Counted from the first letter of the stretch, positions 21,561-33,795 are shown. The stretch is DNA of 64,000 nucleotides from Branchipolynoe longqiensis (GCA_030323885.1 CM059191.1:558001-622000), one strand, 5' to 3'. Notes: generated from the letters alone by a model not told the origin. Translations and numbers: made by a program.

Positions 21561-23835
21561 AAGTAAACAACAGTAATCTTAAGCAAAAATAAAGGTAACA
21601 ACAAATCTTCATTTGGGAGGTCAGTAGTTTATGTTTTGGTTTGGTAAGCAACAACAGATAATACAAACTAATTCGTCGGATAATGTATTATTATTATTCC
21701 TTCTTCTACGCGTTGGTGGAGTCCCCCCCCCCACCCCCTCTGTAGGGAAGTGAATATATGCAGGTGGCCCCCGTGTGCCTCACATGCAGGAGGACATCTT
21801 TTTTTAAGGTTAGGGCTAATAATCCCTATGCTAGAGATTAAAGACTCAACCAGCGACTCTCTTCCTTCTTGTCCATTTGTACCAGCCCATTTATATAGCC
21901 ACGTATATATGACGCCATATATATGCGTGTGTAAGGAACATGCACAGTGCTGCCCCCAGTGGCTAGCAGAAGAACTCGTCCCTGGTTTGCCGCCGTTCCG
22001 CTGGAGGGCGCTCGCTCGATGATGTATATATACCCAGTGAGCGCTTGCTATCCGGACCGCACTTCGTCCACACCTCTCTCTATCTCCTCACCGCTGGCCA
22101 TGCTCCTCCTTGATATTGTCTGAAAAGAGTTCCAGGAGGGGGAGCCCACCAGCATTTCACTTTCTACTCTTACTCCGTCCATGTCTTTGGCTCACCGGCT
22201 GGTCACCATAGAGCAAATAGACACAGTCCTTTGACTCAACTCTCCTCATTTCTCTTTCCTATAATCTACCCCTTTTCTTTTCTCCCAGGCTTACTTCTCC
22301 CCCTGATCAAGGGAGGTGTTTGCTTTGGTGGGGCCCTTTAGCTTTTCGTTTCTCTCGCATTGTTCTTGTTGCTGGAACAGTTGGACCCACCTTTACCTGT
22401 CCCTTCCTTGTAAACCCTTGCTGCTATCTGCTGGATACAAGTGCTGTGCTAGGACCGGACCAGAGTGATTCGGGGCCACCCCAACGACTCATCGTTTAAT
22501 CATTGTAAAGACATCCCCCAGCTTCTACAACCGTCCCACCAGAAGATTAATCTTCAACCAAAGATTGGGCCGATTTATCGGTGCCTCTCTATAATGCTGC
22601 AGTTCTGCAGCCGGTAACCATCGTAAGGTTACAAACACCCCCCAGAAGTCAAGGCTGGCCAGGTCAGTCCATTGCAACGTGGCGCTGTAGCCTATAGTCC
22701 CTTTCAACTTTTATTTCAACTTTGTACTTTGCCTGTCATACCGGCTGCTTGGTACTGCCATGCCAAGAGCAAAGTGCGCATTCTCTAGCGGTATACACAT
22801 AGAACCTGTGAACGACAACTGTTATATGTGTTCATCAGAGAAGCGTTCAACACGAGAGAACACGATGTAAAAATATACGGATTTTCAGTTCGGATTTATA
22901 TATTGGCAGAGAGCATTACTATTCTCGGGCGACGGAGTGGGGACCAGGATTATGTAACAGAGAAGCAATGGGTGCCCTACTCGCTGTGTGACATAAGAGC
23001 CTATGTGGAAAATGTGATAACACATAGTGACCGAGATTGTGATGTGATGTTCATATTTAAGAGACAGTGAATGATTAGTGAAATGTTCCCTCCATGCACC
23101 AGAAAGAATGCAAGTGGAGGGGAAGGACATTTTTAATATATGTTTATTGTAACTGTCTACAACTACCTGTTACCATGGGGCCAATGGGCAAGCACACCCA
23201 GCATTCCTGCGTACATTATGGACACCACCTGCAGCTGGGGGTTGAGTGACAGTTGCCCCCTATTAAGGCGTCACCCCCCATGCTGTAGAGGGTGTCTGAT
23301 TGGCTGGCTGTGGGAGCCCAGTCACCTGCATTCCTTATACCCGACACTCAGACCCCACTCTGGGCACTCTTATCCAGGACTCCAGACACTCTGTCTGAGA
23401 CTCCACTTTCTACACACAAAGTAGCAGCAGCTATTCAAAAGGCACTGAGATTCAATGGACTCAGATTCAATGGGCTGTAGGCACTGGTGCTTATACACAC
23501 TAGCAAGAGACATGAGGATCTGTGTGGGCAGTTGGTCAGGAGTGAGGGTGATAGGTCGCCAGTAGGTGAACAGGAGTTGATGCCAATAAAGCACAACTTC
23601 TTCACTGCCAATCTTGCATGACTTGTCTTCCCTTTTCTTCCTTATGAGTTTGTTTGAGAGGGGCATCAGGTGGGAACTGACAGACAGTTGTCAGAATGCA
23701 CCTGGGGAGAGTAGTGGTATCTGGGGCTCTCACGGTCGAGCTACACAGATATTACAACGAGAGAGGCAAGCAGTGCAATGGCGGAAGGCGGGAAACCAAT
23801 CCTAGTTCATTTGTATCAGCCAATTCAGATAATAG
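21561..23835. other. 2.3-kb single-copy-looking stretch
   Basis: The longest segment without an assigned repeat. It contains a TATA-like GTATATATACCC near 22024, a CTCF-like word CCGCTGGAGGGC at 21999-22010, and several short open frames (21750-22022, 22828-23070, 23140-23424) that resemble no protein I know and lack convincing splice context. An LTR or a promoter is possible near 21930-22100, but a second LTR or PBS was not found. No CDS called. Confidence 0.4.
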
Positions 23836-24143
23836 TTGACCTACATAATGAATAAGAGGAAGACATGACAGTGGGTTAGAATATATTTTCTCTTGCTAGA
23901 GGAACAATATGCCCCGCCCGGCCCCCTGCCTAAAAAAGAAAAATTGTCAGCGGTAAATGAATGAGGTTAATGAGCAGATAGCGAGCGGTGGGAGGTGGCG
24001 CCACCGTCGGAGCTGAGGTTGAGTAGGTTTGAAGAGTAGATGACTAGTCCCAGGCTTCATCACCCGATCATTGGTGGGTGGAGCTGAGAAGTGAGTATGT
24101 AATTCAGGGTTATTATACTCGTATAAATTGCATACAGCATGTA
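23836..24143 (+). mobile_element. Dispersed repeat R2, copy 1
   Basis: Shares with 59965-60232 the ordered words ACCTACATAA, GATATATTCTC-like GAATATATTTTCTCTTGC, TAGAGGAA, TCAGCGGTA, AGGTGGCGCCACC, TGAGTAG and TTATTATACTCGTATAA. Class unknown. Confidence 0.6.
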
Positions 24144-25047
24144 ACATAGTTGATTTGCATCGAAATTTGGCGGTTTTTCAGCTAAATATTCGTAGCACAA
24201 ACTTCTTGATTTATTGATTGTGACGGAAAATCAATGACCTGTTGGTAAGCCATGCCCCCATCTAGGGGAGGGTGTGGGGAGTGGGTGGGGGGTGGTGGAG
24301 GTGGTTGGGGAGCGCCTGGACAGGATAAGGGCGTTCATTCAGGTTCATGGGCTAAGGATGAAAGTGACCCCTAGCGGGGTCTGTGGTGACGCTCAAAGGG
24401 TGTGACAGGGTGTGGCAGGGTGTGACAAGGTGCCTCATTAGCGTCCAGCGAAGGACAGGGCTGAGCGGAGGCCAGGATGCCTGGAGTGCTATATTGCATG
24501 GGGAAAGCGATATATTACGACATGAGTAAAGATCGAAGGCTTCACAAATATGGGGAGCCTTAGCTGGCAAAGTCCAAACTTAAAGTAGCATACTTTAGAG
24601 CAGTGGAGCAGGTATCCAAGGCACTCAGGACCTGGATAACAAGCAGTAGTGAGTTCAACCTTAGCAGATAGCCAGTTCCCGGCAAGTAGAGACACAATAA
24701 AGTTACTGAGTAGAATATATAATAAACACGTTGCAAGTGAGTTAATAAAGTAACCTACCACCGGACATGAATTAGCTAGATAGTTGTATTAGAATTATTA
24801 CTAGACTATTACAATCAGTAACATATGGACAATCAGTGTTTGGCTGCATCTTAAATAATATTTGCATCAGAAGTTATGCCTCAGAATATTAATTCCGGCT
24901 TAGCGAAGGAGAGTGATTGTTTCGTTGATTTTTAAAGTGTTGTTTTGTTCCGAATGGGAAACTAACCTCACATACAAATATTAAAGGGCAAGTCACAATT
25001 TCGATATTATATTTACATTAACTACGTTTTACTATTTTTCTGTTATT
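24144..25047. other. Unassigned sequence
   Basis: GGTGTGACAGGGTGTGGCAG words are repeated at 24398-24430. No gene recognised. Confidence 0.4.
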
Positions 25048-25215
25048 GCCAGATGGGATGGCTGAATGAGTTGAGCGTCCGTCTCCTGTTTTGGTAGGGC
25101 ATCGGATTCGAAGCAGCAGGTTTGATCCCTAGTCAAGTCAATCAAATAACTTAACAATTTATACTTGTAGCTACCTAGTCTGGCAATTGGCATTACTAGG
25201 ATAGGGCAAGGGTCG
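25048..25215 (+). mobile_element. SINE-1, head type I, 3'-truncated
   Basis: Head GATGGGATGGCTGAATGAGT, then GAGCGTCCGTCTCCTG, the start of the body, then divergence after GGATAGGGCAAGG. The sequence that follows (GGAATGAGGAAGA, AATTTCCCTTGCTTAATCA) also follows the SINE-1-like piece at 38385, so it is an alternative 3' body. Confidence 0.7.
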
Positions 25216-25690
25216 GTGGAATGAGGAAGACCAATTGTCCCTGATTAAAATTTCCCTTGCTTAATCAACTAATGTACCAAAACACCCCCCAACAAAGCAG
25301 GTCAATCCATCGCCTCTCAAAACTGGTGAACAAAATATTGTTGTTGTAATAGCATGCGTTGATATTCCAAAGTTCCCAAACCCAAGATAACCAGGCACCA
25401 GACACTTTGCCAAGTAGCTATATGAAAATGAACTAACGGTGCCCTAAATTTGACAGAAAATCAAGTGAAGCTCGTTCTGTAATGTTTAATTTGTTCCGGG
25501 CATAGAACGTTTCCACATTGTACATTATAGGTCTTACTCTAATAGTCGGATGCTAGACATGTTAGATTTGGATAGCTTACCGTACAGACAGTCTTTGGTC
25601 TATGGTAAAGCGAGACCATTTGCTGTGTTGTTATATATCACGATGTCAGAACAAGGACATGTCGATACAACAGGCTATAAGGCAACAACT

Positions 25691-27012
25691 AGTATGGGGA
25701 ATGGGAAGGTAAAGATAATGGGGTAACTGGAAAGGTTTGGCGATACCACAGGTTATATAACACTATATAGTATGGGGAAAGGGCAGGTAAAGATAATGGG
25801 GCAGGTAAAGATAATGGGGTACCTAGAAAGGTTTGGGGATACCACATGCTGTATAACACTACATAGTATGGGGAAAGGGCAGGTAAAGATAATGGGGAAG
25901 CTGGCAAGGTTTGGGGATACCATATGCTATATAACACTACATAGTATGGGGAAAGGGCAGGTCAAGATAATGGGGCAGGTAAAGATAATGGGGTACCTAG
26001 AAAGGTTTGGGGATACCATATGCTACATAACACTACATAGTATGGGTAAAGGGCAGGTAAAGATAATGGGGAAACTGGAAAGGTTTGGGGATACCACATG
26101 CTATATAACACTACATAGTATGGGTAAAAGGCAAGTAAAGATAATGGGGAAACTGGAAAGGTTTGGGGATACCACATGCTATATAACACTACATAGTATG
26201 GGGAAAGGGCAGGTAAAGATAATGGGGAAACTGGAAAGGTTTGGGGATACCACATGCTATATAACACTACATAGTATGGGGAAAGGGCAGGTAAAGATAA
26301 TGGGGAAACTGGAAAGGTTTGGAGATACCACATACTATATAAGACTACATAGTATGGGGAAAGGGCAGGTCAAGATAATGGGGTAACTGGAAAGGTTTGG
26401 GGATACCACATGCTATATAACACTACGTAGTATGGGTAAAGGGCAGGTACAGATAATGGGGAATCTGGAAAGGTTTGCGGATACCACATGCTGTATAACA
26501 GTACATAGTATGGGGAAAGGGCAGGTAAAGATAATGGGGAATCTGGAAAGGTTTGGGGATACCACATGCTGTATACCACTACATAGTATGGGGAAAGGGC
26601 AGGTAAAGATAATGGGGAAACTGGAAAGGTTTGGGGATACCACATCCTATATAACACTACGTAGTATGGGTAAAGGGCAGGTAAAGATAATGGGGAATCT
26701 GGAAAGGTTTGGGGATACCACATGCTGTATAACACTACATAGTATGGGGAAAGGGCAGGTCAAGATAATGGGGAAACTGGAAAGGTTTGGGGATACCACA
26801 TGCTGTATAACACTACATAGTATGGGGAAAGGGCAGGTCAAGATAATGGGGAAACTGGAAAGGTTTGGGGATACCACATGCTGTATAACACTACATAGTA
26901 TGGGGAAAGGGCAGGTCAAGATAATGGGGAAACTGGAAAGGTTTGGGGATACCACATGCTGTATAACACTACATAGTATGGGGAAAGGGCTGGTGAAGAT
27001 AATGGGGTAACC
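25691..27012 (+). repeat. 78-bp tandem array, about 17 units
   Basis: The unit contains TATGGGGAAAGGGCAGGTAA, GATAATGGGGAAACTGG, AAAGGTTTGGGGATACCAC and ATGCTATATAACACTACATAG-like sequence. The unit is 26 codons long, which leaves long open frames on both strands; internal stops and phase breaks between blocks argue against a protein. Two early units contain a duplicated AGATAATGGGGCAGGTAA. Confidence 0.95.
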
Positions 27013-27592
27013 ATAGACTATTAATGCTGTATAGCATGGTAAAGGTGTGCCATACAGTGTTCGCTCATATTTGGTGCACCTGGTGGTGACACATAGAACT
27101 AAGGGTGCCCGGTACAGGATTAAACCTAGAGCACAGATGCCACACCCCACACCCCCACACCCCTCACACCCCCCACACTCCTCACACCCCCACACCTCCC
27201 CTCATGCACACCTAAGCATGGTGACTATTGATTGCTGCCCTCCAGTGTCGTTACCCTTTCGCCTTTGAGGGATGAGTCCACCGTCACTAACAAATCACTG
27301 ATCAATATCAGCAGAATATGTTTCTAAATTTAACATTGGTCTCAGGTGTAGCTCTACTCTTTGTGCATCGGTGATTTATTTACAAAGAGAAAAACCAACG
27401 TTTGTTAGGATCGCGTGATCTAGGAGGTGATTGCCATCTCGGTGTCGGGGGCAGTGTCGATGAAATGACTCGCTGAAATGTAAAGTGAATGTAATGATTT
27501 GGGTCATGCATCGGCGCGTGTGTGCACAATGTCAAACCCTGAGGGTTATGGGGCGCTGTTAGTAACAAATTGGGTCACGAAATGGGATGCAT
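27013..27592. other. Unassigned; C-rich patch at 27137-27206
   Basis: CACACCCC-type low complexity at 27137-27206; otherwise nothing recognised. Confidence 0.4.
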
Positions 27593-27870
27593 TTAAAGTT
27601 GCGTAGTCCGATGAAGCATCAGATTTTCAAACCCTAAAAGCTACCTAGATTTGATATTACATGTGTAACTTAGACCCCAGTCACACTACAGCTTGCGACC
27701 ACTTTGCGACCACCTTAGACCAAAGAACCGACACTGACTTGTGACGTCCTGGCTACCAAAACAATGGTTGCCGATGTCTGGGCATCACTGGTGAGTATGG
27801 GCTCTTTGGTCTAAGGTGGTCGCAAAATGGTCGTAAGCTGTAGTGTGACTGGCGTATTAGATACTGATGG
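27593..27870 (+). mobile_element. TTAA MITE fragment split by a nested MITE
   Basis: The left end TTAAAGTTGCGTAGTCCGAT through GTAACTTA at 27672 continues after the insert with TTAGATACTGATGG at 27857, matching the intact family order CTTAGATACTGATGC. The rest of the element is lost after about 27870. Confidence 0.75.
27673..27856. mobile_element. 184-bp GTCACAC-ended MITE nested in the TTAA MITE
   Basis: Terminal inverted repeats of about 50 bp: CCAGTCACACTACAGCTT, GCGACCA and ACCACCTTAGACCAAAGA occur inverted at both ends around a core of about 80 bp. Flanked by TTA on both sides (27670-27672, 27857-27859). The empty site is known from other TTAA MITE copies, so TTA is a real 3-bp target duplication, consistent with a PIF/Harbinger-like transposase in trans. 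Confidence 0.85.
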
Positions 27871-28575
27871 TTCGAAACGACGCCCTCCCACAGCCCCACC
27901 CTAATATGGGGTTTGAGTGCCTTCTGTAGAGGGAGCCTTGTGAACGGGCACCGTCTTCAGTACCAATGCTAAGTCTACAGGCCTTCGGGCATCAAAGTCT
28001 ATATCGGGACCTGTTAGGTCAAGCTTACTGATATAACCAAGCAATCAATATTTCCATCTAAATATAAATATCCACAAACTAGCTTTAACCTGCGCATATC
28101 ACGGCTTAAATACAGGCTCCACATCAATCCCTGGACCCACATTGTGTTGAACTGTCATTATATATATATATATATATTCATGGTCTTCGACTATATTCAG
28201 AGATCGTGTATATATCTACGTTTTCTGCTATTTTCCAGACTAATACGTTGTCTTGTTTCAATATAGTGCTGCCATCTGGTGGAAACCATCTGTACCACTA
28301 TGTGGTAAACCATACCGGTGATGGTATCTAATGGCAGAGTTAACAACACTTGTAGCCATGTGACTCAAAATGGATGCCACTCTGGTTGAAGTGACCAAAG
28401 TTAGTAAACACCATCACAATTAATATGAAATGTGTATGGCAGGCAAACAAAAATATGCTATTAACAACCCATACATGGCGAAGCATCAGTGGAGTATGAT
28501 GATGCGTGTTACCAACGCCTCCGCTTAACAGAGGAGTAGTGATCAGAATAACTGTAAACTTAACCACCCTTCGGT
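27871..28575. other. Unassigned; CTCF-like word at 28271
   Basis: GCCATCTGGTGG (28271-28282) matches the reverse complement of the CTCF core CCASYAGRKGGC at every position. A (TA)n run lies at 28160-28176. No gene recognised. Confidence 0.35.
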
Positions 28576-28866
28576 ATTATATATATATATCAGTATATAT
28601 ATCAGTATATACATCAGTATATATATCAGTATATAAATCAGTATATATATCAGTATATACATCAGTATATACATCAGTATATATATCAGTATATATATCA
28701 GTATATATATTAGTATATATATTAGTACATATATATCAGTATATATCAGTATAGATATTAGTATATGTCAGTATACATATCAGTATATATATCAGTATAT
28801 ATATCAGAATATATATATTAGTATGTATATCAGTATATATACTGATATATATATATATATTTATAC
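28576..28866 (+). repeat. ATATATCAGTAT 12-bp array
   Basis: About 22 units of ATATATCAGTAT with occasional C and A substitutions, ending in an inverted TATATACTGATATATA. Confidence 0.95.
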
Positions 28867-29522
28867 TGGCATATTTTAACAATTAGCTTACCTGTTAGGA
28901 GAACACAACTTGGAAATACTCTCAAACCACAACGAGACCATTTTATAAAATTACTGTGCTCTCGGTGAGCTAGCAATATCATTGCAATGTCAATAATTTC
29001 TACAATCTTTATCTATCTATATATCTGGGGCTTTCCCCACATTTCAATACAAATTTGGAGCTTGTGCTTGTCAGACTGGAGAGAGAAAAGTAATCCCTCT
29101 AAGCGAGCCCTGTCCACATTTTGATAACCATAGGTGCGTTTCCTCTCTGTCTTAGCAGCGTTAACAACAACCAAAAGGCTAAATCAGCTATATTTAAATT
29201 AAGATTTTCTAATCGCATTTCAACGGAAAAATAAGCAACATTCTACAAATTTGAAATGCTATTCTCTATTGGCTTTGGGGGTGTTTTGTAACCTTACGAC
29301 GGGTACTGGTTGCATAACTGTAACATTAATAGAGAGTCTCCGATAAATCCGCCCAATCTTTGGTTGAAGACTTAACTTCAGTAGGGAGTGTTGTAGAAGC
29401 TGGGGACATCTTTACAACATTGTCTATTGTTATGGAATGTATTTTGTGTGTGGGATACAGAAGTGAGGTAATTTTATTTGATTGAAATATATTATGAAAA
29501 GGGTGAGGGTGATGTTTTAAGG
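28867..29522. other. Unassigned sequence
   Basis: AT-rich, no gene. GGGGGTGTTTTGTAACCTTA near 29278 matches, inverted, a word near 22615, hinting at another low-copy repeat. Confidence 0.35.
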
Positions 29523-29612
29523 CAGAGGATAGGGCGAGGGCGAGGGCGAGGGCGAGGGCGAGGGCGAGGGCGAGGGTGAGGGTGAGAGTGAGGGCGAGGG
29601 CGATGGCGAGGG
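29523..29612 (+). repeat. GGGCGA hexamer array
   Basis: About 14 copies of GGGCGA/GGGTGA, flanked by GAGGATA and GGGCTAGGGCC. Confidence 0.95.
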
Positions 29613-30115
29613 CTAGGGCCAACAGGATTGTCCGGTTTATTCAAAGTGTTTTATGGTACTTTTTACATGTTTACTGTCTATTGAATTTTATGTCACGATT
29701 GAATCATCCAATCGAATAAAATGCATTAAGAAGTGTTTGTTGTTAGAGTGGGAGAGCGTTCGTAGTTTTTGTTGCCTTTTTTAATAACTGAGGTTTTAAT
29801 AACTGAGGTTTTTAATAAGTGAAATGACAATGTGATGTTTAACAGTAAACACTGCCATAATTAAGCACACATGTCCACTATTAGTTTAACAACATTAAAT
29901 GTAGTTTATTAATTTGTGAGTCCCAGAACGCTGGTCTTCCAGCTGTACTGTAAAATTACTTGATACTTAAATGGAACTGTTGTAATACTACATTGTCTAC
30001 AATTGCAGATGGATAATAATAGGATTATACATGTGGTGTCAGTATGCATTACTTGGCATTGCAGGGTTCCAGAATTTGATTGAATTATATATATATATAT
30101 ATTAAAATATATATT
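29613..30115. other. Unassigned AT-rich sequence
   Basis: AATAACTGAGGTTTT is duplicated near 29782-29810. No gene recognised. Confidence 0.4.
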
Positions 30116-30307
30116 CAGTAAAACCTCTCTAAATCAACCGACCATGGGACCGACTTTGAATGATCCATTTTGGGAGGTGATCGGCTTAGGGAGTTTTTTT
30201 TATTGGTACAATCCTATTGTATGGGCGATCGTTTGGGACCCAAATGAAGCAATCAATATAGGGGAGTGGTCGATCTGTGGAGGTAGTTGGTTAGAGAGGT
30301 TTTGCTG
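30116..30307. mobile_element. 192-bp pogo/Tigger-like MITE
   Basis: Ends CAGTAAAACCTCTCTAAATC and, inverted, CAGCAAAACCTCTCTAACCA. CAGTNNAACCTCTNTAA-type termini are typical of pogo/Tigger elements in the Tc1/mariner superfamily. The interior continues the palindrome (ACCGACTTTGAATGATCC region). No coding capacity. The TA target duplication is obscured by flanking TA repeats. Confidence 0.75.
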
Positions 30308-30770
30308 CATATGTGTATATCTATAATAAATATGCACAGCATACCTACATAATAACTAGTAAAGGCCTGTCACACTGTGCCATATTGCATCAGCGTATGC
30401 CAACATTGGAAGGTAACCATGCCAAAAGTAGCCAGATAACACACCACACAGCTACGTACAAGCCTATGATATGTAAATAGGAGTAGGCTAGTCTAGTAAT
30501 AAGAGTAGAAAAATAAATACATATATACCAAGAAAATCCAAAAAAAATAACATAGGCTACTAACCATACCAACCAATTATCTATCTGCTACTGAAATGCA
30601 GGCAATCAAATACCTTATCAGCAGCCACTGTGTGGTAAGATAACACCAACACTACAACTGGCCAGCATTGAAAACAAGCCTGGGTACCCGGGCTTATATG
30701 CTATGGACAGTATAAATACAGCCTCAATAAAAAAAAGAAAAAAAGAAGTGATTTTGCGCCAACTTGTTGG
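30308..30770. other. Unassigned; single GTCACAC-type end at 30361
   Basis: AAAGGCCTGTCACACTGTGC at 30361-30380 matches the left ends of the GTCACAC MITEs, but no inverted partner was found before the 10-bp array, so it is an orphan end. Confidence 0.4.
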
Positions 30771-31153
30771 TGTATGCTGGTGTATACTGGTGTATGCTGG
30801 TGTATGTTGGTGTATGTTGGTGTATGTTGGTGTATGCTGGTGTATGCTGGTATATGCCGGGGTATGCCGGTATATACCGGGGTATGCTGGTGTATGCTGG
30901 TGTATGCTGGTGTATGCTGGTGTATGCTGGTGTATGCTGGTGTATGCTGGTGTATGCTGGTGTATGCTGGTGTATGTTGGTGTATGTTGGTGTATGTTGG
31001 TGTATGTTGGTGTATGTTGGTGTATGTTGGTGTATGTTGGTGTATGCTGGTGTATGCTGGTATATGCCGGTGTATGCTGGTGTATGCTGGGGTATGCTGG
31101 TGTATACTGGTGTATGCTGGTGTATGCTGGTGTATGCTGGTGTATGCTGGTGG
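30771..31153 (+). repeat. TGTATGCTGG 10-bp array, about 38 units
   Basis: TGTATGCTGG alternates in blocks with TGTATGTTGG and a few TATATGCCGG. It is open in all three plus frames and on minus, purely because the unit lacks stops. Confidence 0.95.
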
Positions 31154-31451
31154 GTACAAAGGATAGTTACAACTTAATTATAACAGAATAGTGGATGCTC
31201 AAGTGTGCTTAGTGAGGGCAGATATTAATATACGATGTGAATTTTATTGCAATACTGTTTGAGTCATTTAATTAGTAATTGTTAGTAGTGCTATGGCAGT
31301 GATTTATGGCAATGAGGTGTGGTGCATGATGGGAGACTTTGTCTGCGCTGATTTCAGAACACAAAGCACCAATGGCTTAATAAGCAGCACAACCTCACTC
31401 ACCAAGAGCAGCTGACAAAGCACGAAGGGCTTATCAACCAACAGAATCAAT

Positions 31452-31820
31452 CAGGGATGAAAGATCTCCGCTATTTCGCGGATTTCCTCTATTTCGCGGA
31501 GTTCCGCGATTGTTGATATTCATCGATTAACATTCACAAAATATCAATATATTATATAATAATATTAATAATATATATGACAATTGATGAGTCTCAATAC
31601 CATTCTTATATGACTTTAGATATTGATAGAACATGAAACCCAAATGAGAAAGTAAGGCATGGTCATAACAAGGATAATTTAAACCTGATTTCAGTAATTT
31701 TTCCGCGATTCCCTGACAGCGCTAATCCTAAGGGGAAACATCAGAGTTTTCACAGAAATTGGCGCCCCGGTCTCCGCTGGATTTGCGCTTTTTTTTTTTC
31801 GCCGACCACTTTCATCCCTG
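31452..31820. mobile_element. hAT-like MITE (CAGGGATGAAAG ends), copy 1
   Basis: The left end CAGGGATGAAAGATCTCCGC and the inverted right end CAGGGATGAAAGTGGTCGGC share 12 bp. Repeated TTTCGCGGA words lie inside. CAGGG-type ends suggest hAT, but the 8-bp flanks do not match. A related element in opposite orientation is at 56656-57013. Confidence 0.65.
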
Positions 31821-31934
31821 ATCAGCGCTGACGTGAGCAGCTTACAAAACTCTCACAGGTTCTCTCCACCAGGGAATTCTGGCTAACCGGCAGTACCAGT
31901 GCCTTCTGCGCCTCCAGAAACTTACTTGTTGTCA

Positions 31935-32150
31935 CCGGGCGAGGTGGCCGAATTGGTAGAGCACAGGCCTCGCATGCGGAAGATCGGGAGTTCGAGAGTT
32001 AGGTTCCCAGTCGAAGTGACGAGTATGAATTTGTAAGTAATTGATTTGATACGACCAGAGTTCGAACCCATGGGTTCTAATCCCACTATCTAATAAACGA
32101 AGGACAGACATCAACTCATTTCGCCATCCCGTCTGGTCTCCCAAGTATAT
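31935..32150. mobile_element. Two SINE-1 heads in inverted arrangement
   Basis: Plus strand: head type II (CCGGGCGAGGTGGCCGAATT, TGGTAGAGCAC, GGGAGTTCGAGAG). It is followed by a minus-strand head type I (reverse complement GAGACCAGACGGGATGGCG, then GGGTTCGAACTC). The bodies are missing; both heads meet at the first bases of the body. Confidence 0.7.
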
Positions 32151-32470
32151 CCGCCTCCCAATCATGAGCTATTCTCCAAACAATGACCACACGTCGAACC
32201 GTTGGAAACACCAAACAATGACTACCTTTCAAGCGGAACTACGTTAGGGTACTCCCAAACAGCTTCAAACAATGAGTAGCTTCCAAACAGCAATGACTCC
32301 CCCACCATGACAAACTTCCAGCACACATCGACACCCAGCATTGATTACCTCCGAAGCGCGAGCAACTTTTCAAACCACAAATATAGATCTCTAATCTCTG
32401 TCTAATCTACAGATAACTTCTCTCCATGAGCTCCAGTTCCCCGAACCAGACGTGCATTTATTCCCGACTA
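32151..32470 (+). repeat. Degenerate CCAAACAATGACTA repeat
   Basis: CAAACAATGACTAC, AAACAATGAGTAGC, AAACAGCAATGACTCC and CAGCATTGATTACC recur at 25-50 bp intervals; an old, decayed tandem repeat. Confidence 0.45.
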
Positions 32471-32474
32471 ACCT

Positions 32475-33190
32475 CCGCCCCCCCCCACTCCCACTCCCCC
32501 CCCCCTCCCTCCCCCTCCCACTCCCCAGGACCTGATTGCCCACTCCCCCCTTAACTCAGGAGCCGCACCCACTATCACCCTCCACCTACCCCCTCCCCTC
32601 CTAACCCCTACCTCTAGCCCCTCCGCTACCCCTCCCCTCCTACCCCACCCTCCCACGCCCTCTTTTCCTACCGCTCCCCTCCTACCCCGTCCTCACCTTC
32701 CCCTCATACCCCTCACCTCCCACTCCCTCCCCTCCTACCCCTTCCTCCCCTTCGCTTCCTACCCCTCCTCTCATACCCCTCCCCCTCCCACCCCCTCCCA
32801 CCCCCTCCCCTCCTACCCCTTCCTCCCCTTCGCTTCCTACCCTCCCTTCCCACCCCCTCCAATCCCACCCCCTTCCCCTCCTACCCTCCCCCCTTTCCTT
32901 CCTACCCACTCCCTCCTACCTCCTCCTCAATCCTCCGTCCTTCCCCTTCTCCTCCTACCCCCTCCACTCCCACCCCTTCCCTCTACCCCCTCCTCCCCTT
33001 CCTTTCCTACCTCCTCTCCCTACCTCCCTCCTACCACCTCCCCTCCTACCACCTCCCTCCTACCCTTTCCCCTCCCCTAAACCCCTCCTCCCTTCTCTCC
33101 CTACCACTCCTCTCCTGCCCCCTCCCCTCCTAACCCCCTCCCCCTCCCTCTCAACCTGCCAACCCCTCCCCCTCCCTCCCCCCTCCTGCC
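32475..33190. repeat. Pyrimidine-rich low-complexity tract
   Basis: About 700 bp of CCCCTCCTACC-type sequence, almost all C and T on the plus strand, irregular period. G-rich open frames on minus are not genes. Confidence 0.9.
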
Positions 33191-33225
33191 ACCCCCTCAT
33201 TGCTCGCCGAGGGAGCGCGTTCCCC

Positions 33226-33238
33226 GACGTCACGTGAC
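33226..33238. promoter_or_regulatory. CRE/E-box composite word
   Basis: GACGTCACGTGAC combines a GACGTCA and a CACGTG. It sits in a short GC-rich non-repetitive stretch (33191-33462) with no supported gene. Could be chance. Confidence 0.2.
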
Positions 33239-33462
33239 CCGAAAGTGGCTCAGAGAGTCCCCAATTCTCAGCGACATTAAATGCATTTGCTGTGTAAAAC
33301 TGCAGATAGTGATCCCCCACTCCGCCTGATGGCGCTCCGTGCGTGGAGACGTTCCAGGGCCGGACCCGTGTCACCGCCTCACACTTACCAGCACCGGTGA
33401 GTGAAGTCATCGAATGGAATCAGACTGGAAGTCTGTGTGCACTCTCTCTCTCTTTGTTACAT

Positions 33463-33795
33463 GACCATAAGGGATGGCCGAAAGAGTTGAGCGTCTGTCT
33501 CCAGTTTTGGGAGATCGTGGGATTCGAATCCATGGGTGCGAACCCTGGTCGAATCAAACCAATGATTTAAAAATTAATACTTGTCGCTTCCTAGCCAGCG
33601 GCTTGGCATTAATAGGAGATGGCAAGGACTGGTTGGCTCGGCGTCTGGATATATGACTGAGTGGGATATCAGGTCATGGCAGCCTGGTCTCCCATTGGGG
33701 CAGCACTACAACATTGCCATGAGTACACACTGTCACAACTGTACCCATCCTGATATGACCTAGATGTTGCCAGGACGTAACATTCCAACAACCAA
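33463..33795 (+). mobile_element. SINE-1, head type I, complete
   Basis: Head GGGATGGCCGAAAGAGTTGA, B box GTGCGAACCCTGG, full body and tail ending GCCAGGACGTAACATTCC. Confidence 0.85.

Noticed and set aside
21930..22500. LTR or promoter with TATA box
   Set aside because: A TATA-like word is present, but no paired LTR, primer site, polypurine tract or downstream ORF was found.
25772..27010. Open frames of about 200 codons with a 26-residue repeat on both strands
   Set aside because: Consequence of a 78-bp unit. The minus strand is equally open and the frames are cut by unit-level indels.
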